Shown here: piece after piece, positions 36,976-47,500 of the stretch
Position numbering within the stretch: the stretch's first letter is position 1
Layout of the letters: every line of letters begins with the position of its first letter
Assembly (NCBI RefSeq): GCF_009663145.1
Contig: NZ_VKHR01000021.1
Location: 1-64,000, forward strand
Reading direction: 5' to 3'
Source of the DNA: Shewanella sp. TC10
GTDB taxonomy: Bacteria > Pseudomonadota > Gammaproteobacteria > Enterobacterales > Shewanellaceae
Length of the DNA: 64,000 nt
Notes under the pieces: model-generated
Databases searched by the model: none
What the model saw: the letters and a program-made list of their open reading frames with translations, nothing else
Told to the model about the DNA's origin: nothing
Translations under genes and position numbers: made by a program

Positions 36976-37294
36976 GTTGTTTCCCTTTGTATTCTTGAAA
37001 TCAAGTATTAATAAGCTCTTCAATGAGCTTTAGATGCTGATTTTTCATTTATTCTTTTAAACAGCAAAAGTGTAAATAGAAAATCAGTCTTTATTGTTGT
37101 GAACCCCATGTTAAGTGCTGAAAAGGATATTTAACAAGGGGGAGAACTGTTTTTGTTGAGAAAATGTGAGCTTTTAAGAGGGAGATATGTAACTAAAAAT
37201 TACCGTTTTAAGCACAAGGCTGAATATTTGATGTTCATTTATTCGCTGACAGCTCATAATAGCGCGCAATTAAGACAAAGAATTGGTTGTAGCA
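36976..37294. other. Divergent intergenic region pepO/rsuA
   Basis: About 320 bases of AT-rich DNA with the two start regions; no distinctive site or RNA gene was seen. Confidence 0.5.
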
Positions 37295-37987
37295 ATGCGT
37301 TTAGATAAGTTTATCTGTGAAAGTACTGAGCTGACTCGCTCACTAGCGAAACGAGTTTTAAAATCGGGTGAAGTCACCTGTGATGGCGTGGTGGTAAAAG
37401 ATGCCAGCTTTAAAGTCGCTGAAGATACTGAAGTGTGCATTGAAGGTCGTCAAATTCGAGTGATTGGCGAGCGCTACATTATGATGAATAAGCCTGTGGA
37501 TACCATTTGTTCAACCATTGATGAAGAGTATCAATCGGTGCTGAGTTTGATGGACATTGAAAAGGTTGAGACTTTGCATATTGCAGGCCGACTTGATGTG
37601 GATACTACTGGGCTGGTGCTTATTACCAGTGATGGTTTATGGTCGCACAAAATCACTTCGCCTAAAAAAGATTGTGGTAAACGCTACTATGTTGAAGTGG
37701 CCGATCCGTTAGATGAAAGTTTAATTGAAACCTTTGCTGTAGGTGTGCAATTGCGAAATGAAGATGGGTTAACTAAACCCGCTCAGCTTGAAATTCTAGA
37801 TGCAACTCATGCCCGCTTAACCATCAGTGAAGGCAAATATCATCAAGTAAAACGGATGTTTGCAGCTGTTGGCAACAAAGTGACTAACTTGCACCGTGAA
37901 GCCATTGGTACCATTGAAATGGAAGATGATCTTTTAGAAGGTGAATGGCGATTTTTAACTGATGAAGAAGTAAAGTCAGTTAAATAG
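37295..37987 (+). CDS. rsuA: 16S rRNA pseudouridine-516 synthase RsuA
   Basis: A 230-residue enzyme with an N-terminal S4 RNA-binding domain (RLDKFICESTELTRSLAKRVLKSGEV) and a pseudouridine synthase domain with the catalytic Asp in AGRLDVDTTGLVLITSDG and the KRYYVEV and GKYHQVKRMF motifs. RsuA modifies U516 of 16S rRNA. The ATG at 37295 is preferred over a TTG at 37283. The gene is alone; a terminator-like hairpin follows, shared with the convergent protease gene. Confidence 0.93.
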   Translation: MRLDKFICESTELTRSLAKRVLKSGEVTCDGVVVKDASFKVAEDTEVCIEGRQIRVIGERYIMMNKPVDTICSTIDEEYQSVLSLMDIEKVETLHIAGRLDVDTTGLVLITSDGLWSHKITSPKKDCGKRYYVEVADPLDESLIETFAVGVQLRNEDGLTKPAQLEILDATHARLTISEGKYHQVKRMFAAVGNKVTNLHREAIGTIEMEDDLLEGEWRFLTDEEVKSVK

Positions 37988-38017
37988 TTTACGACCCCCA
38001 CGATTGATAATCTGCCA

Positions 38018-38046
38018 TAAAAAAGGGCCTTCTTTACAGAAGGCCC
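38018..38046 (-). terminator. Terminator of protease gene 1
   Basis: Stem GGGCCTTCT/AGAAGGCCC with a run of A on the + strand, so the T-run serves the leftward transcript. Confidence 0.85.
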
Positions 38047-38070
38047 AAACACTAGTTTTGGAACGCTATA

Positions 38071-41000
38071 TTAGTGTAGTTTACGACGACGTGCTGCGCC
38101 TAATAAACCGACTAATATCAGACTTAAGATCCCCATGCTACCGCCTGAATCAGATTTAGCAGGTGTTTCTTCTGGTGCTTCTTCAGCTGGTGGTGCAGCA
38201 TCGATACCATCAGAATTAACCGTCAGCATAAAGCTTGTGCTGGCTTGGTCATGTTGATTAGCTGAATCCATCACTGTCACAGTAATTTCTGTTTCGCCAT
38301 GCCAGTCAGTATCTGGAGTGATATTAAAGCTCATCCCGTCAACTTCAATTGACACGTTTTCACCTGAAGCCATCATGGCTACAGCACGGTTTTCACTGTG
38401 CATGTATTCTACTGATAATCCTTCCATGACCTCATTTTCAGCCATTGTATGGTTAGCAATATCGAATACAGTAATGTTACCACCAACTGGAACAGACGCT
38501 GTCTTCGTCACAGTATTTGAATTGGTTAGCTCTGAAGTTAACGTCACTTCATTATTACTTCCAATCGCAGCTGAGTTCACTTTAGCAGAGAAACGAGTCA
38601 CCAAACGTGTACTTTCTGGCCCTTGATAGTTCGCACATATAACCATATTGCTGGCTAGCTTTTCAGGTTGATTAACCGCATATTCATCAAAGTGATAACC
38701 ATTGACTGGGTAGTAGAATCCACGAACACCTTGATAACCTTTTAAGCCAACAGTGTGCGCGCCTTTATCTTGATTCATCTCTTCATAACTAAACATGATT
38801 TCGTAGACATTTGGCGTGAAATCAATATCTGCTGATGCCAGCATAGTGAAGTTATAATGAGTGTCTTTATCAACGGTAATACCAAACATTTCTTGAGTAG
38901 AGGCGTACATACGCTTCCATTGCACTGCTAGGTATTGGTTTTGATTAAGTGCTGCTGCATAAACGCCGTATTCATATGGCGTGAATGTAGCGAAATCAAC
39001 CCCGCTTTCATTGATAGTGACGCCGCCTTTATGCCAAAACGGTGCAATCATTAGATCTCGTGCGCCATCCCAAATTAGTCCATCACCTGGTGTGGCAAAT
39101 ACGGCATGTGCATCAAATCTTAATAAACCATCACCTTGAATAGTAATAATATTGGTCGTGTCTTTACGTTCCACACCATATAAAGGAATGTGCGGGAAGT
39201 AGTTGTCAGCCCCAACAAAGTCAGGAATTTCGAACATTTGTGACCATTCACTATCAAAACCAGGTAATTGAGGGACCCCAATTGATGGTAAGTCTAAGAA
39301 ATGAGTTGCGTCCGAAAATGGTAGACGACACATTTCGTCTTCAAGACTAGTGGTATATTCATAACGACGTTCTGCATCTTTTGATGAGGTTTGAAGACCG
39401 CTGATGACCACTTGATTACCATCTGTAGTGGTTTCAAGCGTTTCAAAGAACTCATTGCCGCGGACAGAGTCTGGCATTAAGGTCATCCCTTCAGGTAAAG
39501 CGATATTTAACGCCATTTCTCGTTCTAGTCCATTTAAGTTAGCACCATGAACTATTTCAAAATCTACAACGTCTCCTACTTTAGCGCCAGTATGACTGCT
39601 GGTTAATTCAACTTCGTCTGATGCGCGTGTTAAGCGAAGTGGAAGCAGGCCAATGTCTTCTAAATTAGCTGAATCTGTGCCTAATGCGACGACACCATGG
39701 TAGATATCACCTGATTCAGCGTCTGGCATATTCCAGTTAATGCCTAGTGAAACAGGGTCAAAACCGTTTGTGTCAATTGAATCAATGCTGACTTCAGAGC
39801 TCACATCATCACTGACCATCACCACGTTAGTGACTATGCGATCAGCTCTGTCATACGGATCTTCCCATTGAATTGAGAATTTAAGGTTAGACACCATATA
39901 CCAGTATTGACCAGGCTCTGGATTATTGATGGCACAATAGTCACGCATTCGCCAATCTGAAATACAAATGGCTTCTTCTTCCCAATTAATATTACCATCG
40001 TTATTCACATCGCGGCCTAAGTCTAAACGGCTTGAGAATTTGGCAATATTATCTTCTTCAGTAATTTCAACAACTAACCTTTTCGTTCCTTCTGGTACCG
40101 TGAACATCCGGTAACCTATTTGAGAATCTTCGGTTGGAAGTGAATCAATGATATCCCAAGGCCATGCTTGGTTCTGACTCAAGTGGTACTCTTTCTGTTC
40201 ACCTTGAGTTAATCCATATACGGTTGCGGATATTTCAGCAGAACTTGGCAAGATCATATTAGGTGTGACCATTGAACCTTGCTCACGGGCAATTTCTGCT
40301 TCCACAATCACAGGAATATCTGCTTTTTTATTGGTGGTAATCACTGGCAGAGTTTGAATAGGCTTGCTTGAATCTGTTGGAGTCAGATTTAATTTGCCAT
40401 ATAAAGTTAATCCATCAGTGTTACCAGCACCTAATGGTGAGTCAGACTGGTAGTCAACATCAGGCATTTTAGCTGTTAGCATAATGCGCTGGGTTTCGCC
40501 GGCTTGTAATGAGAAATTAGCTGGTGAAACAGTGAGCTCTAATAATGATGCGCCTGTATAACCAATTTCTTCTGCAGACACGTTCCAGCTACCATCTTCC
40601 GTTGCAGTGACGGTGCGGAACCAGTTACATGTTCCCTTACATTCTCGGTTGACAATGTATGGGGTGTTCAAGCTTGTTACATCCCCCCCAGCCATTGGGT
40701 TTGCATTAGTGTAGTTTTCGACACTTTCATCAAGCACTAAGGTTGCATTGACTGCTGCTGCGACGTTGATAACACCTGCGCCACCTTGATCAAAGGTGAA
40801 TGGTGCTTCAGTCGTTGTAGTGGTTAGTGCTGATTGAATTTCTGCAGGAGTCCAATTTGGATGAGCATTTTTAATTAAAGCCATTGCTCCGGCAACATGT
40901 GGCGAGGCCATTGAAGTACCACTAATGGCTGCCCAGTTCATACCAAAGCCATCTAAGGTAAATATACGATCGTTAGCATAGGCTGCAAAAACATCGACGC

Positions 41001-43008
41001 CTGGCGCTGCAACAGTCGGTGCCATAACGTTAGGGTTAGTTGTACTTGGGCCGCGAGATGAGAAGTCAGCCAATAAATCACTTTCTCCCATTTCGGTAAA
41101 CAAAGAGGCATCACTTAAGCTTGCTCTATGTCCAGTACCTGAAGATAACCATGTGACGACCTTGCCACCATCATAAGCGCCAATATGCGCTGTAGGTACT
41201 GAGTAGAAATCTTCAACCTTGACAACTTCAGGAGACGGGTATTCCCAATCTTGCTGAATGTTATACAAAATCATCCCACCAGCACCGCCAGATAGAATAT
41301 TGTCAGCTTTAGCTGCGCGAGGTTGGTCGCTGCGTTGACAAACAACAATTGGCATTTCAGTTAATGGGTTACCATCTGGGTATGCTGTAAATGTATTTGC
41401 ATCAAAAGGCGTGTCACAAGCTGCATTTTCGCTGTTGTAATCAGCAGCCAACACCACTGGAGCTGCATATGCGCCAGTAATTGATGCCGCTCTCATTGGC
41501 CCGTAAGGGCTTGGGTTTTCATCACCACCTTCAAAATTATCGATGGTTTTAGGGTTTGAGGTAATCACACGTCCATGGGTACTTGCTGCAACACTTGTTA
41601 CCCAAGGAGAAACGTGGTCCATCCAGTATTCACCTGCGTTACCCGCAGAGGTTGCAACAGAAATACCTGCTTCACGAGCGGCAAGGAAAGCGAGCTCAGT
41701 TGGGGCAATCCAAGGAAATTGTTCTGAACCACCAATTGAATAGTTGATGACATCTACACCATCAGCAATAGCATCATCAATAGCTTTAAGGGTTGTTTCT
41801 TGCGGACAACCTGCGTAAGGATCGCCTTGACCACCAGCCCAACAAACTTGGTAAGAAATAATATTCGCGTGTGGTGCAACACCTGAAACACGTGGGAATA
41901 CTAAATTGGTGTCGCGTCCATTAATTTCATCGCCGTAGCCTGCTTCAGAAACTTGGTAAGCCACATCAAATAATACGTTACCGGCAACCGTTGATGCTGT
42001 ATGCGATCCGTGGCCATTATAATCTTCACCATTTGCAGGGCGTGCTCTTTCCCAGTCTGCCCACCAACCTTGCTCTCGGTATACCGGATCGCCATAGGTG
42101 TCAGTGATTTCAGCGTAAGAGCGAATACCGATCAATTTGTCATTACACATGTCGGTAAATTCTTCTAACTCACAATCACCGACAAAGTTACCACTACCTA
42201 GTGGGTTGACGATAGCGACGCCATCATCACCCATTGCTGTAAATGAAGGGTGATTTGAGTTAATACCGGTATCTAGAATACCAACTTTTATGCCTGCGCC
42301 AGTAAATTTTGTGCCTGCTGTGACATTACCGTTCCATATTTGATCTGCACCAATATGTTGTGGTCCTACATCGGTATGTAGCTCTAAAATAACTGAGCGA
42401 GTAACAGCTTTAACACCACTTAAACTGGCTACTTTAGCTGCCTGTGCCTGTGTAAGCTGCATACTCATGCCATTAAAAGCATATTGGTATGATTGACGGA
42501 TATCTGCAGCAACGCCAATCTTGCTACTGATTTCTGATTGAATACTTGCTTGTTGAGTTTGAAGATAATTAACATAGCTTCGGCTTGCAGAAGATTGGGT
42601 ATTTATTTTTGCTTTTGTTTGTTTCCCAAACTGCTGAGCAGAATTCACTGGAGCTGTAGCTGAATAACCCGCAATGCTACCGTCATAAGTTGCTACAGGT
42701 TGCTCAGAAAGCTGAATAATATAAGTGTGCTCTCCTGGAGCTAAATCAGTTTCTATATGAAATGGTGTTTTGGCATTGGTATTAATCGCGCGGTGTTGGT
42801 TTGGTCCTGTCGTTAAACCAGGGCGATTGAGTGCATTATTCTTAACGTCTTGCATGCGTTGATATTCTTCATTAGAAATATCAACAGGTACGATATCTAT
42901 ACCATTAAGTAATAATGGCCCATCTTGTTGAGAGGGGATGGAAGCAGCTCCAGCCCCCGCTGCATAAATTGCAGCAATCGTCATAAGACTTATTTTTTTT
43001 AGTTGCAT
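38071..43008 (-). CDS. GlyGly-CTERM S8 subtilisin-like surface protease, copy 1
   Basis: A 1645-residue secreted serine protease. It has a signal peptide, an inhibitor-I9-like propeptide region (EHTYIIQLSEQPVATYDG) and a catalytic domain with Asp246 (VGILDTGINSNHPSF), His333 (NGHGSHTAS), Asn457 (ATSAGNAGE) and Ser699 (SGTSMASPHVAG). A PA-type insert (DNILSGGAGGMILYN) lies between. Beta-rich and cysteine-containing domains follow. The C-terminus is a GlyGly-CTERM signal (SGGSMGILSLILVGLLGAARRRKLH), handled by rhombosortase, so it is probably sorted to the cell surface through type II secretion. It is divergent from a LysR gene. Confidence 0.95.
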   Translation of the reverse strand: MQLKKISLMTIAAIYAAGAGAASIPSQQDGPLLLNGIDIVPVDISNEEYQRMQDVKNNALNRPGLTTGPNQHRAINTNAKTPFHIETDLAPGEHTYIIQLSEQPVATYDGSIAGYSATAPVNSAQQFGKQTKAKINTQSSASRSYVNYLQTQQASIQSEISSKIGVAADIRQSYQYAFNGMSMQLTQAQAAKVASLSGVKAVTRSVILELHTDVGPQHIGADQIWNGNVTAGTKFTGAGIKVGILDTGINSNHPSFTAMGDDGVAIVNPLGSGNFVGDCELEEFTDMCNDKLIGIRSYAEITDTYGDPVYREQGWWADWERARPANGEDYNGHGSHTASTVAGNVLFDVAYQVSEAGYGDEINGRDTNLVFPRVSGVAPHANIISYQVCWAGGQGDPYAGCPQETTLKAIDDAIADGVDVINYSIGGSEQFPWIAPTELAFLAAREAGISVATSAGNAGEYWMDHVSPWVTSVAASTHGRVITSNPKTIDNFEGGDENPSPYGPMRAASITGAYAAPVVLAADYNSENAACDTPFDANTFTAYPDGNPLTEMPIVVCQRSDQPRAAKADNILSGGAGGMILYNIQQDWEYPSPEVVKVEDFYSVPTAHIGAYDGGKVVTWLSSGTGHRASLSDASLFTEMGESDLLADFSSRGPSTTNPNVMAPTVAAPGVDVFAAYANDRIFTLDGFGMNWAAISGTSMASPHVAGAMALIKNAHPNWTPAEIQSALTTTTTEAPFTFDQGGAGVINVAAAVNATLVLDESVENYTNANPMAGGDVTSLNTPYIVNRECKGTCNWFRTVTATEDGSWNVSAEEIGYTGASLLELTVSPANFSLQAGETQRIMLTAKMPDVDYQSDSPLGAGNTDGLTLYGKLNLTPTDSSKPIQTLPVITTNKKADIPVIVEAEIAREQGSMVTPNMILPSSAEISATVYGLTQGEQKEYHLSQNQAWPWDIIDSLPTEDSQIGYRMFTVPEGTKRLVVEITEEDNIAKFSSRLDLGRDVNNDGNINWEEEAICISDWRMRDYCAINNPEPGQYWYMVSNLKFSIQWEDPYDRADRIVTNVVMVSDDVSSEVSIDSIDTNGFDPVSLGINWNMPDAESGDIYHGVVALGTDSANLEDIGLLPLRLTRASDEVELTSSHTGAKVGDVVDFEIVHGANLNGLEREMALNIALPEGMTLMPDSVRGNEFFETLETTTDGNQVVISGLQTSSKDAERRYEYTTSLEDEMCRLPFSDATHFLDLPSIGVPQLPGFDSEWSQMFEIPDFVGADNYFPHIPLYGVERKDTTNIITIQGDGLLRFDAHAVFATPGDGLIWDGARDLMIAPFWHKGGVTINESGVDFATFTPYEYGVYAAALNQNQYLAVQWKRMYASTQEMFGITVDKDTHYNFTMLASADIDFTPNVYEIMFSYEEMNQDKGAHTVGLKGYQGVRGFYYPVNGYHFDEYAVNQPEKLASNMVICANYQGPESTRLVTRFSAKVNSAAIGSNNEVTLTSELTNSNTVTKTASVPVGGNITVFDIANHTMAENEVMEGLSVEYMHSENRAVAMMASGENVSIEVDGMSFNITPDTDWHGETEITVTVMDSANQHDQASTSFMLTVNSDGIDAAPPAEEAPEETPAKSDSGGSMGILSLILVGLLGAARRRKLH

Positions 43009-43449
43009 TGAAATCTTCCCTATTATTGTTGTTTGAACAGGTCAAGCACAATCCTGCCTTCACCTTTTTATCTTTCAGAACAATTCACATCCAATATCTT
43101 TTGGCTATGCATAAATGCTCACAAGGAATGCATAAAGGGAATTTTTGATACAAGCTGGCTGCTGTTAATTTGGTGTTAATTCTTGGTGGGTGTATTTAAC
43201 ATCTTGTTTAATAGGATATTAAAGGGGTAGTGTATGTCTAGGTTTTTGGTTGTTACATTTTGGTTGTCGATGTTACTACTGGGGTGTAAGTGTTCTTTTT
43301 GATACAAATGGTCACAGCTTGATTCGTTGTTTACGATTGATTACTTATTTGCATTTGCTAAGGTCGTGTTACCTATATAACAATCAAATTAATACGCATT
43401 AGGCATCGATGAAGTGGTGTTAGTCGAACTGTGCAGGAGAAGCTAAAAC
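43009..43449. other. Divergent regulatory region of protease 1 and LysR 1
   Basis: About 440 AT-rich bases. The 12-mer TTTTTGATACAA occurs twice, at 43142-43153 and 43296-43307, both on the + strand. The same 12-mer is found upstream of ccpA at 59745. A LysR-type site is expected here; these motifs are candidates. Confidence 0.6.
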
Positions 43450-44445
43450 ATGGAGCTAAGGCATATTAAGCATTTTGTTTTGCTCGCAGAAGTTAAGCAT
43501 TTCAACAAAGCGGCTGAAATTCTCAATATTACCCAACCTTCATTATCTAAGAGTATTCAACGCCTCGAAATGCTGATAGGCGGACAATTATTAAATCGAG
43601 ATTCAAAATCTGTGTCGGTCACGGCGCTGGGACAAGTGTTACTTAAGCATGGGCAAAAAATTCTCAAAGAATTTGAAGAAATGGAACAAGAAGTCACTTT
43701 GTTTCAGGGCTTTGATGAAAAAGAGTTACGTATTGGGGCAAGTCCAATACCATCCAATAGTCTAGTTGGACCTATTGTTGGTCACTTCTTAAGAGATTTC
43801 GCTGACATTAGTGTCGAGCTCAAAGTGGCGGCTTGGGAAGAGCTTTATCAACAGCTTATTTATGGTGATATAGATTTTTTTGTTGCTGAAACTAAAGTCA
43901 CTGAACTTGAGAAAAGTGAGCTAGTTACTGTTACCGAACTGCCACCATTTAAAGTTATTTTCTGTTGTAGGCCTGAACATCCGTTAACACAACTTCCACG
44001 TTTATATTTGCCGTCATTTAGAGATTACCCGTTAGCGATTCCTCGTCATTTGCCGAAATCGATTGCTGATGCTTTTGAAGATTTATTTAAGCAACAACGG
44101 GAGGACTTCTCTGGTATGGTCCGTTTTGATCAATTCCATCCGATTAAAGAGTCGATTATTAATGGCGATTTAATAGCGTTAACACCAGAGATATCAGTAA
44201 GAAGTCAAATAGAGAAGGGGAATTTAGTCGAATTATCTCCTTACGTTATGCCACTGATTTACGCACGATTTAGTGTGGTATCTTTGAAAGAAAAATCTCA
44301 TTCGAAAGCGGCGGAAGGCTTCATTGAGTTTTTGGTTAATCGAGCTGAAACTGTGAAATTAGCATCGCCAGAGCTGACTTCATCAGAGATTTCAGCATCA
44401 GAGCGTGCTAAAACTGAAGCGCCTGTTGCAGAGTTAACAGTATAA
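43450..44445 (+). CDS. LysR family regulator 1 (linked to protease 1)
   Basis: A 331-residue LysR protein with the standard winged helix (MELRHIKHFVLLAEVKHFNKAAEIL, then TQPSLSKSIQRLE) and an effector-binding domain (ELRIGASPIPSNSLVGPIVGHF, IFCCRPEHPLTQLP). It is paralogous to the LysR gene at 50029, which sits in the same position next to the second protease. AGGAGA precedes the ATG. Divergent orientation suggests it controls protease 1 and itself. The last ~25 residues are a low-complexity acidic tail not shared with copy 2. Confidence 0.88.
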   Translation: MELRHIKHFVLLAEVKHFNKAAEILNITQPSLSKSIQRLEMLIGGQLLNRDSKSVSVTALGQVLLKHGQKILKEFEEMEQEVTLFQGFDEKELRIGASPIPSNSLVGPIVGHFLRDFADISVELKVAAWEELYQQLIYGDIDFFVAETKVTELEKSELVTVTELPPFKVIFCCRPEHPLTQLPRLYLPSFRDYPLAIPRHLPKSIADAFEDLFKQQREDFSGMVRFDQFHPIKESIINGDLIALTPEISVRSQIEKGNLVELSPYVMPLIYARFSVVSLKEKSHSKAAEGFIEFLVNRAETVKLASPELTSSEISASERAKTEAPVAELTV

Positions 44446-44527
44446 AAGAGTCGTTAAGCTAATTAGCAAGTGACTGAGGAGGCATTTACATCAAAAAATT
44501 GATGTTAATGCCCAAGTAGTCTGCACA

Positions 44528-44556
44528 AAAAAAGGCCTTCATCTGAAGGCCTTTTG
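44528..44556. terminator. Bidirectional terminator
   Basis: Stem AAAAGGCCTTCA/TGAAGGCCTTTT, between LysR 1 and protease 2, which converge. Confidence 0.85.
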
Positions 44557-44577
44557 ATTGATTATATTAATGATTTA

Positions 44578-47500
44578 TTAGTGATACTTTTTACGACGAC
44601 TTGCGCCAAGTAATCCTAAGAAAACTAACCCTAATAAACTTAAACTTCCTCCATCGTCATTATCTGGAGTTGTTTCAGGTTCAATTGGATTCTCTGCCGC
44701 TGGTGGAGTTGGCTCCACACCATCAGAGTTAACCATTAACATGAATGTTGTCGTGCTCATATCATTCGGGAACACATTATCAGCAACAGTCACAGTAACC
44801 ATGGTTTCTCCGTGGAAGTCAGCATCTGGCGTAATATCAAAAGTTGAACCTGATGTATGGCCATTGACTACTGCAGTAACATTGTCGCCCGTTACTGTAA
44901 TTGTATTAGCAGACATGCCGCCATCATTATCAGTATAGTGAACTGCAATGCCTGCTAATGTGGCATTTTCATCAATCATGTGATCATTAATTGACTGCAT
45001 TGAAATATTGGCTGCAACGGTAACAGTTTGAGATGTGTTTGCATCCGCAATGCCATCAACTGTACCAGTAACATCAATTAATTGATTGACTCCAAGCGCT
45101 GCTTGAATGACTTCAGCTTGGAAGCTTACTTCAACACGACTAGACTGCGGGCCATCGATGTTATAACAAACCACTAATTCATCATGTAATTTGTCGTTAA
45201 GATCATTGTAGGCATACGATGCACCTTGGTGTCCATTAAGTGGCCAGAAACCAGCTCTTGGTCCATTGTAACCACGTACACCAATTGATCCAGAACCACT
45301 TTGGCTGCCAACATCAACATTGTTGTAAGCCATGATGAATTCATACTCACCGGCTTTATGGCTAGTGTATTCACGCATAAATACTTGGAAGTCGTAACTA
45401 TCATCACGAGGAGTAATGATTTGATTCCAGTTTTCATCGTAACCAAAGTCATGGGTGGCTGCATTATCCCATTCAAGTAGGGTGTAGCCTTCATAGTAAG
45501 CAATCGATACACCTTTTTGTAATTCAGCATCCCAGCTAGGTTCATACATCGCTAGTGTGGTTTTCTGATTCCAGTTGATGTCTTGTTCTGCATTCCATAA
45601 CGGTGCGACAATAAAGTCAGGTGGCGTTGAGTAGTTTGTTGCAGGTAACTCTAAATGCACTTGTTGCGGCATGATATCCCATGGGTTGAATTGTACGTAA
45701 TCCAGTTGCAGCCAACCACGAGAACTCAAGACAACTTGGTCTGTCACAAAGTAGTCTTCATTATCAAACGGTTTCATGTCGTTATAAATTGTCGGAATTG
45801 TGACTTCGTGAGTCCAGTTACCCCAGCCCCATTCATTCACTTCATATATTGAGCCCCAAGAAGGCTGTATATCGAACTTAGCGAGATCAACATACTTACC
45901 ATCAATTGGCGTACCATCCATATAGTCAATATTCCATGGGGTTCGACACATAGGGTCGGTTTCATTAGTCGTGACTACATAGTTAGTGGCTTTATCTGCA
46001 GTATTTAATTGACTTGTGGTCAATGTAAATCCGCTATCAGTTGCAGTGATGCCTGCTAAATCTACCAGTGAATCAGGGACAATACTTAGGCCTTCTGATA
46101 GTAAAGCTGTTAACTCTACATTACGGTCAGCGCCACTTTGATTCGCTTGCACAATTAAGCTTACATCAATAATGTCACCCACTCGTGCAGCATCTTGTGA
46201 ACTGTTGATTGATACTGTGTTCACGCCACGTTTTATGGTCATTGGTACTAAAACTAGTGAGCCTTCCTCATTAGTACCAGCTTGAATAGCTGCTGCAGAG
46301 TAATAGGTTTTACCTTGCCCCATCATCATATTCCAATCAATATTTAATGATGAGTTTAGCTCCTCTGAGTCACTGAAAGTTAAGCTAATATCATTAGTTT
46401 GTTCTTTGGCAACTAAAGCATATGACATTTCATAAGTGTCGATATTCTCCCATGGGTACAATAGATAGTTTTGTACCATGATGATGTATTCACCTGCTTG
46501 TGGATTTTCCAGTGAGCAATATTCACCAATGGTCGTTTGTGGTAATTGCGAGCCACAAATAGCCTCAGAATAATGAAGCTGGCCGTCGTTGTTATAGTCT
46601 TGGAATATCATGATGTCAGCATCAGCAAACACATCATAAGCCGTATTCATCGAAGATTTTATACGGTCGGTTAATTCAGCTCTGAAAACAGCCGTATTCT
46701 GCGGAACCGTTACATTGAAGGTTTTGATATTGGCAAGTTCGGTATTCCAAAAGCCATTTTCATCAACCATTTGATCGCTAAATTGCAGTCTTGGTAAGTC
46801 AAACTCATGAACAATAGCTTCAACAGGCGCATAGACAAAACCTGAAAGTGAGCTCGCAGGTACCCCAAATGGCACATCCTCGATGGTATGAGATGCCATA
46901 TCATCATTGGCTTTTACATTGATGGTATTGGGTAGTGTTGTACCAGTAAACTTGGCCGAGAATGGCCAATGTGAAGCTGGAATTGTTTCATCAGTAGCGA
47001 TGAATTGAATTTCACCATGGGTTTCTGCCACCGTTCCATCGTACCAAGCCATGTCAGATTCTTCGAAAGAGCCGTTAATGGTTAAGGTGATTGACTCACC
47101 TTTTTTCAAACTAAACTCTGCCGGTGTTACCGTCATTTTTGCACTTGGATCTAATGAATAATCCCAGTACATAGGACCTTCCTGTGCTTGGTTAACTTCA
47201 ACACTCCAAGTACCGTCTTTAGTCGCTGTGACGGTTCGTAGCCAAGTACAAGTTCGGCCACAATCATTGTTGATTAGCTGTGGTAAATTCAAATCACGAA
47301 CTAAACCGCCATTTTGTGGATTAGCACGGCGAAAGTTATCAGCCGTTTCATCCATTAATAGACCCGCGTTAATAGCGCGTTCAACATTTGCTAAACCATG
47401 TCCTGCGCGGTAAACACCCGCAACCTTTGTTTCCCCCGTCATTGGATGGGGAGTTTTGATCGCCATACTATCAGCGGTCATTTGTAGTGCCGATTGAATT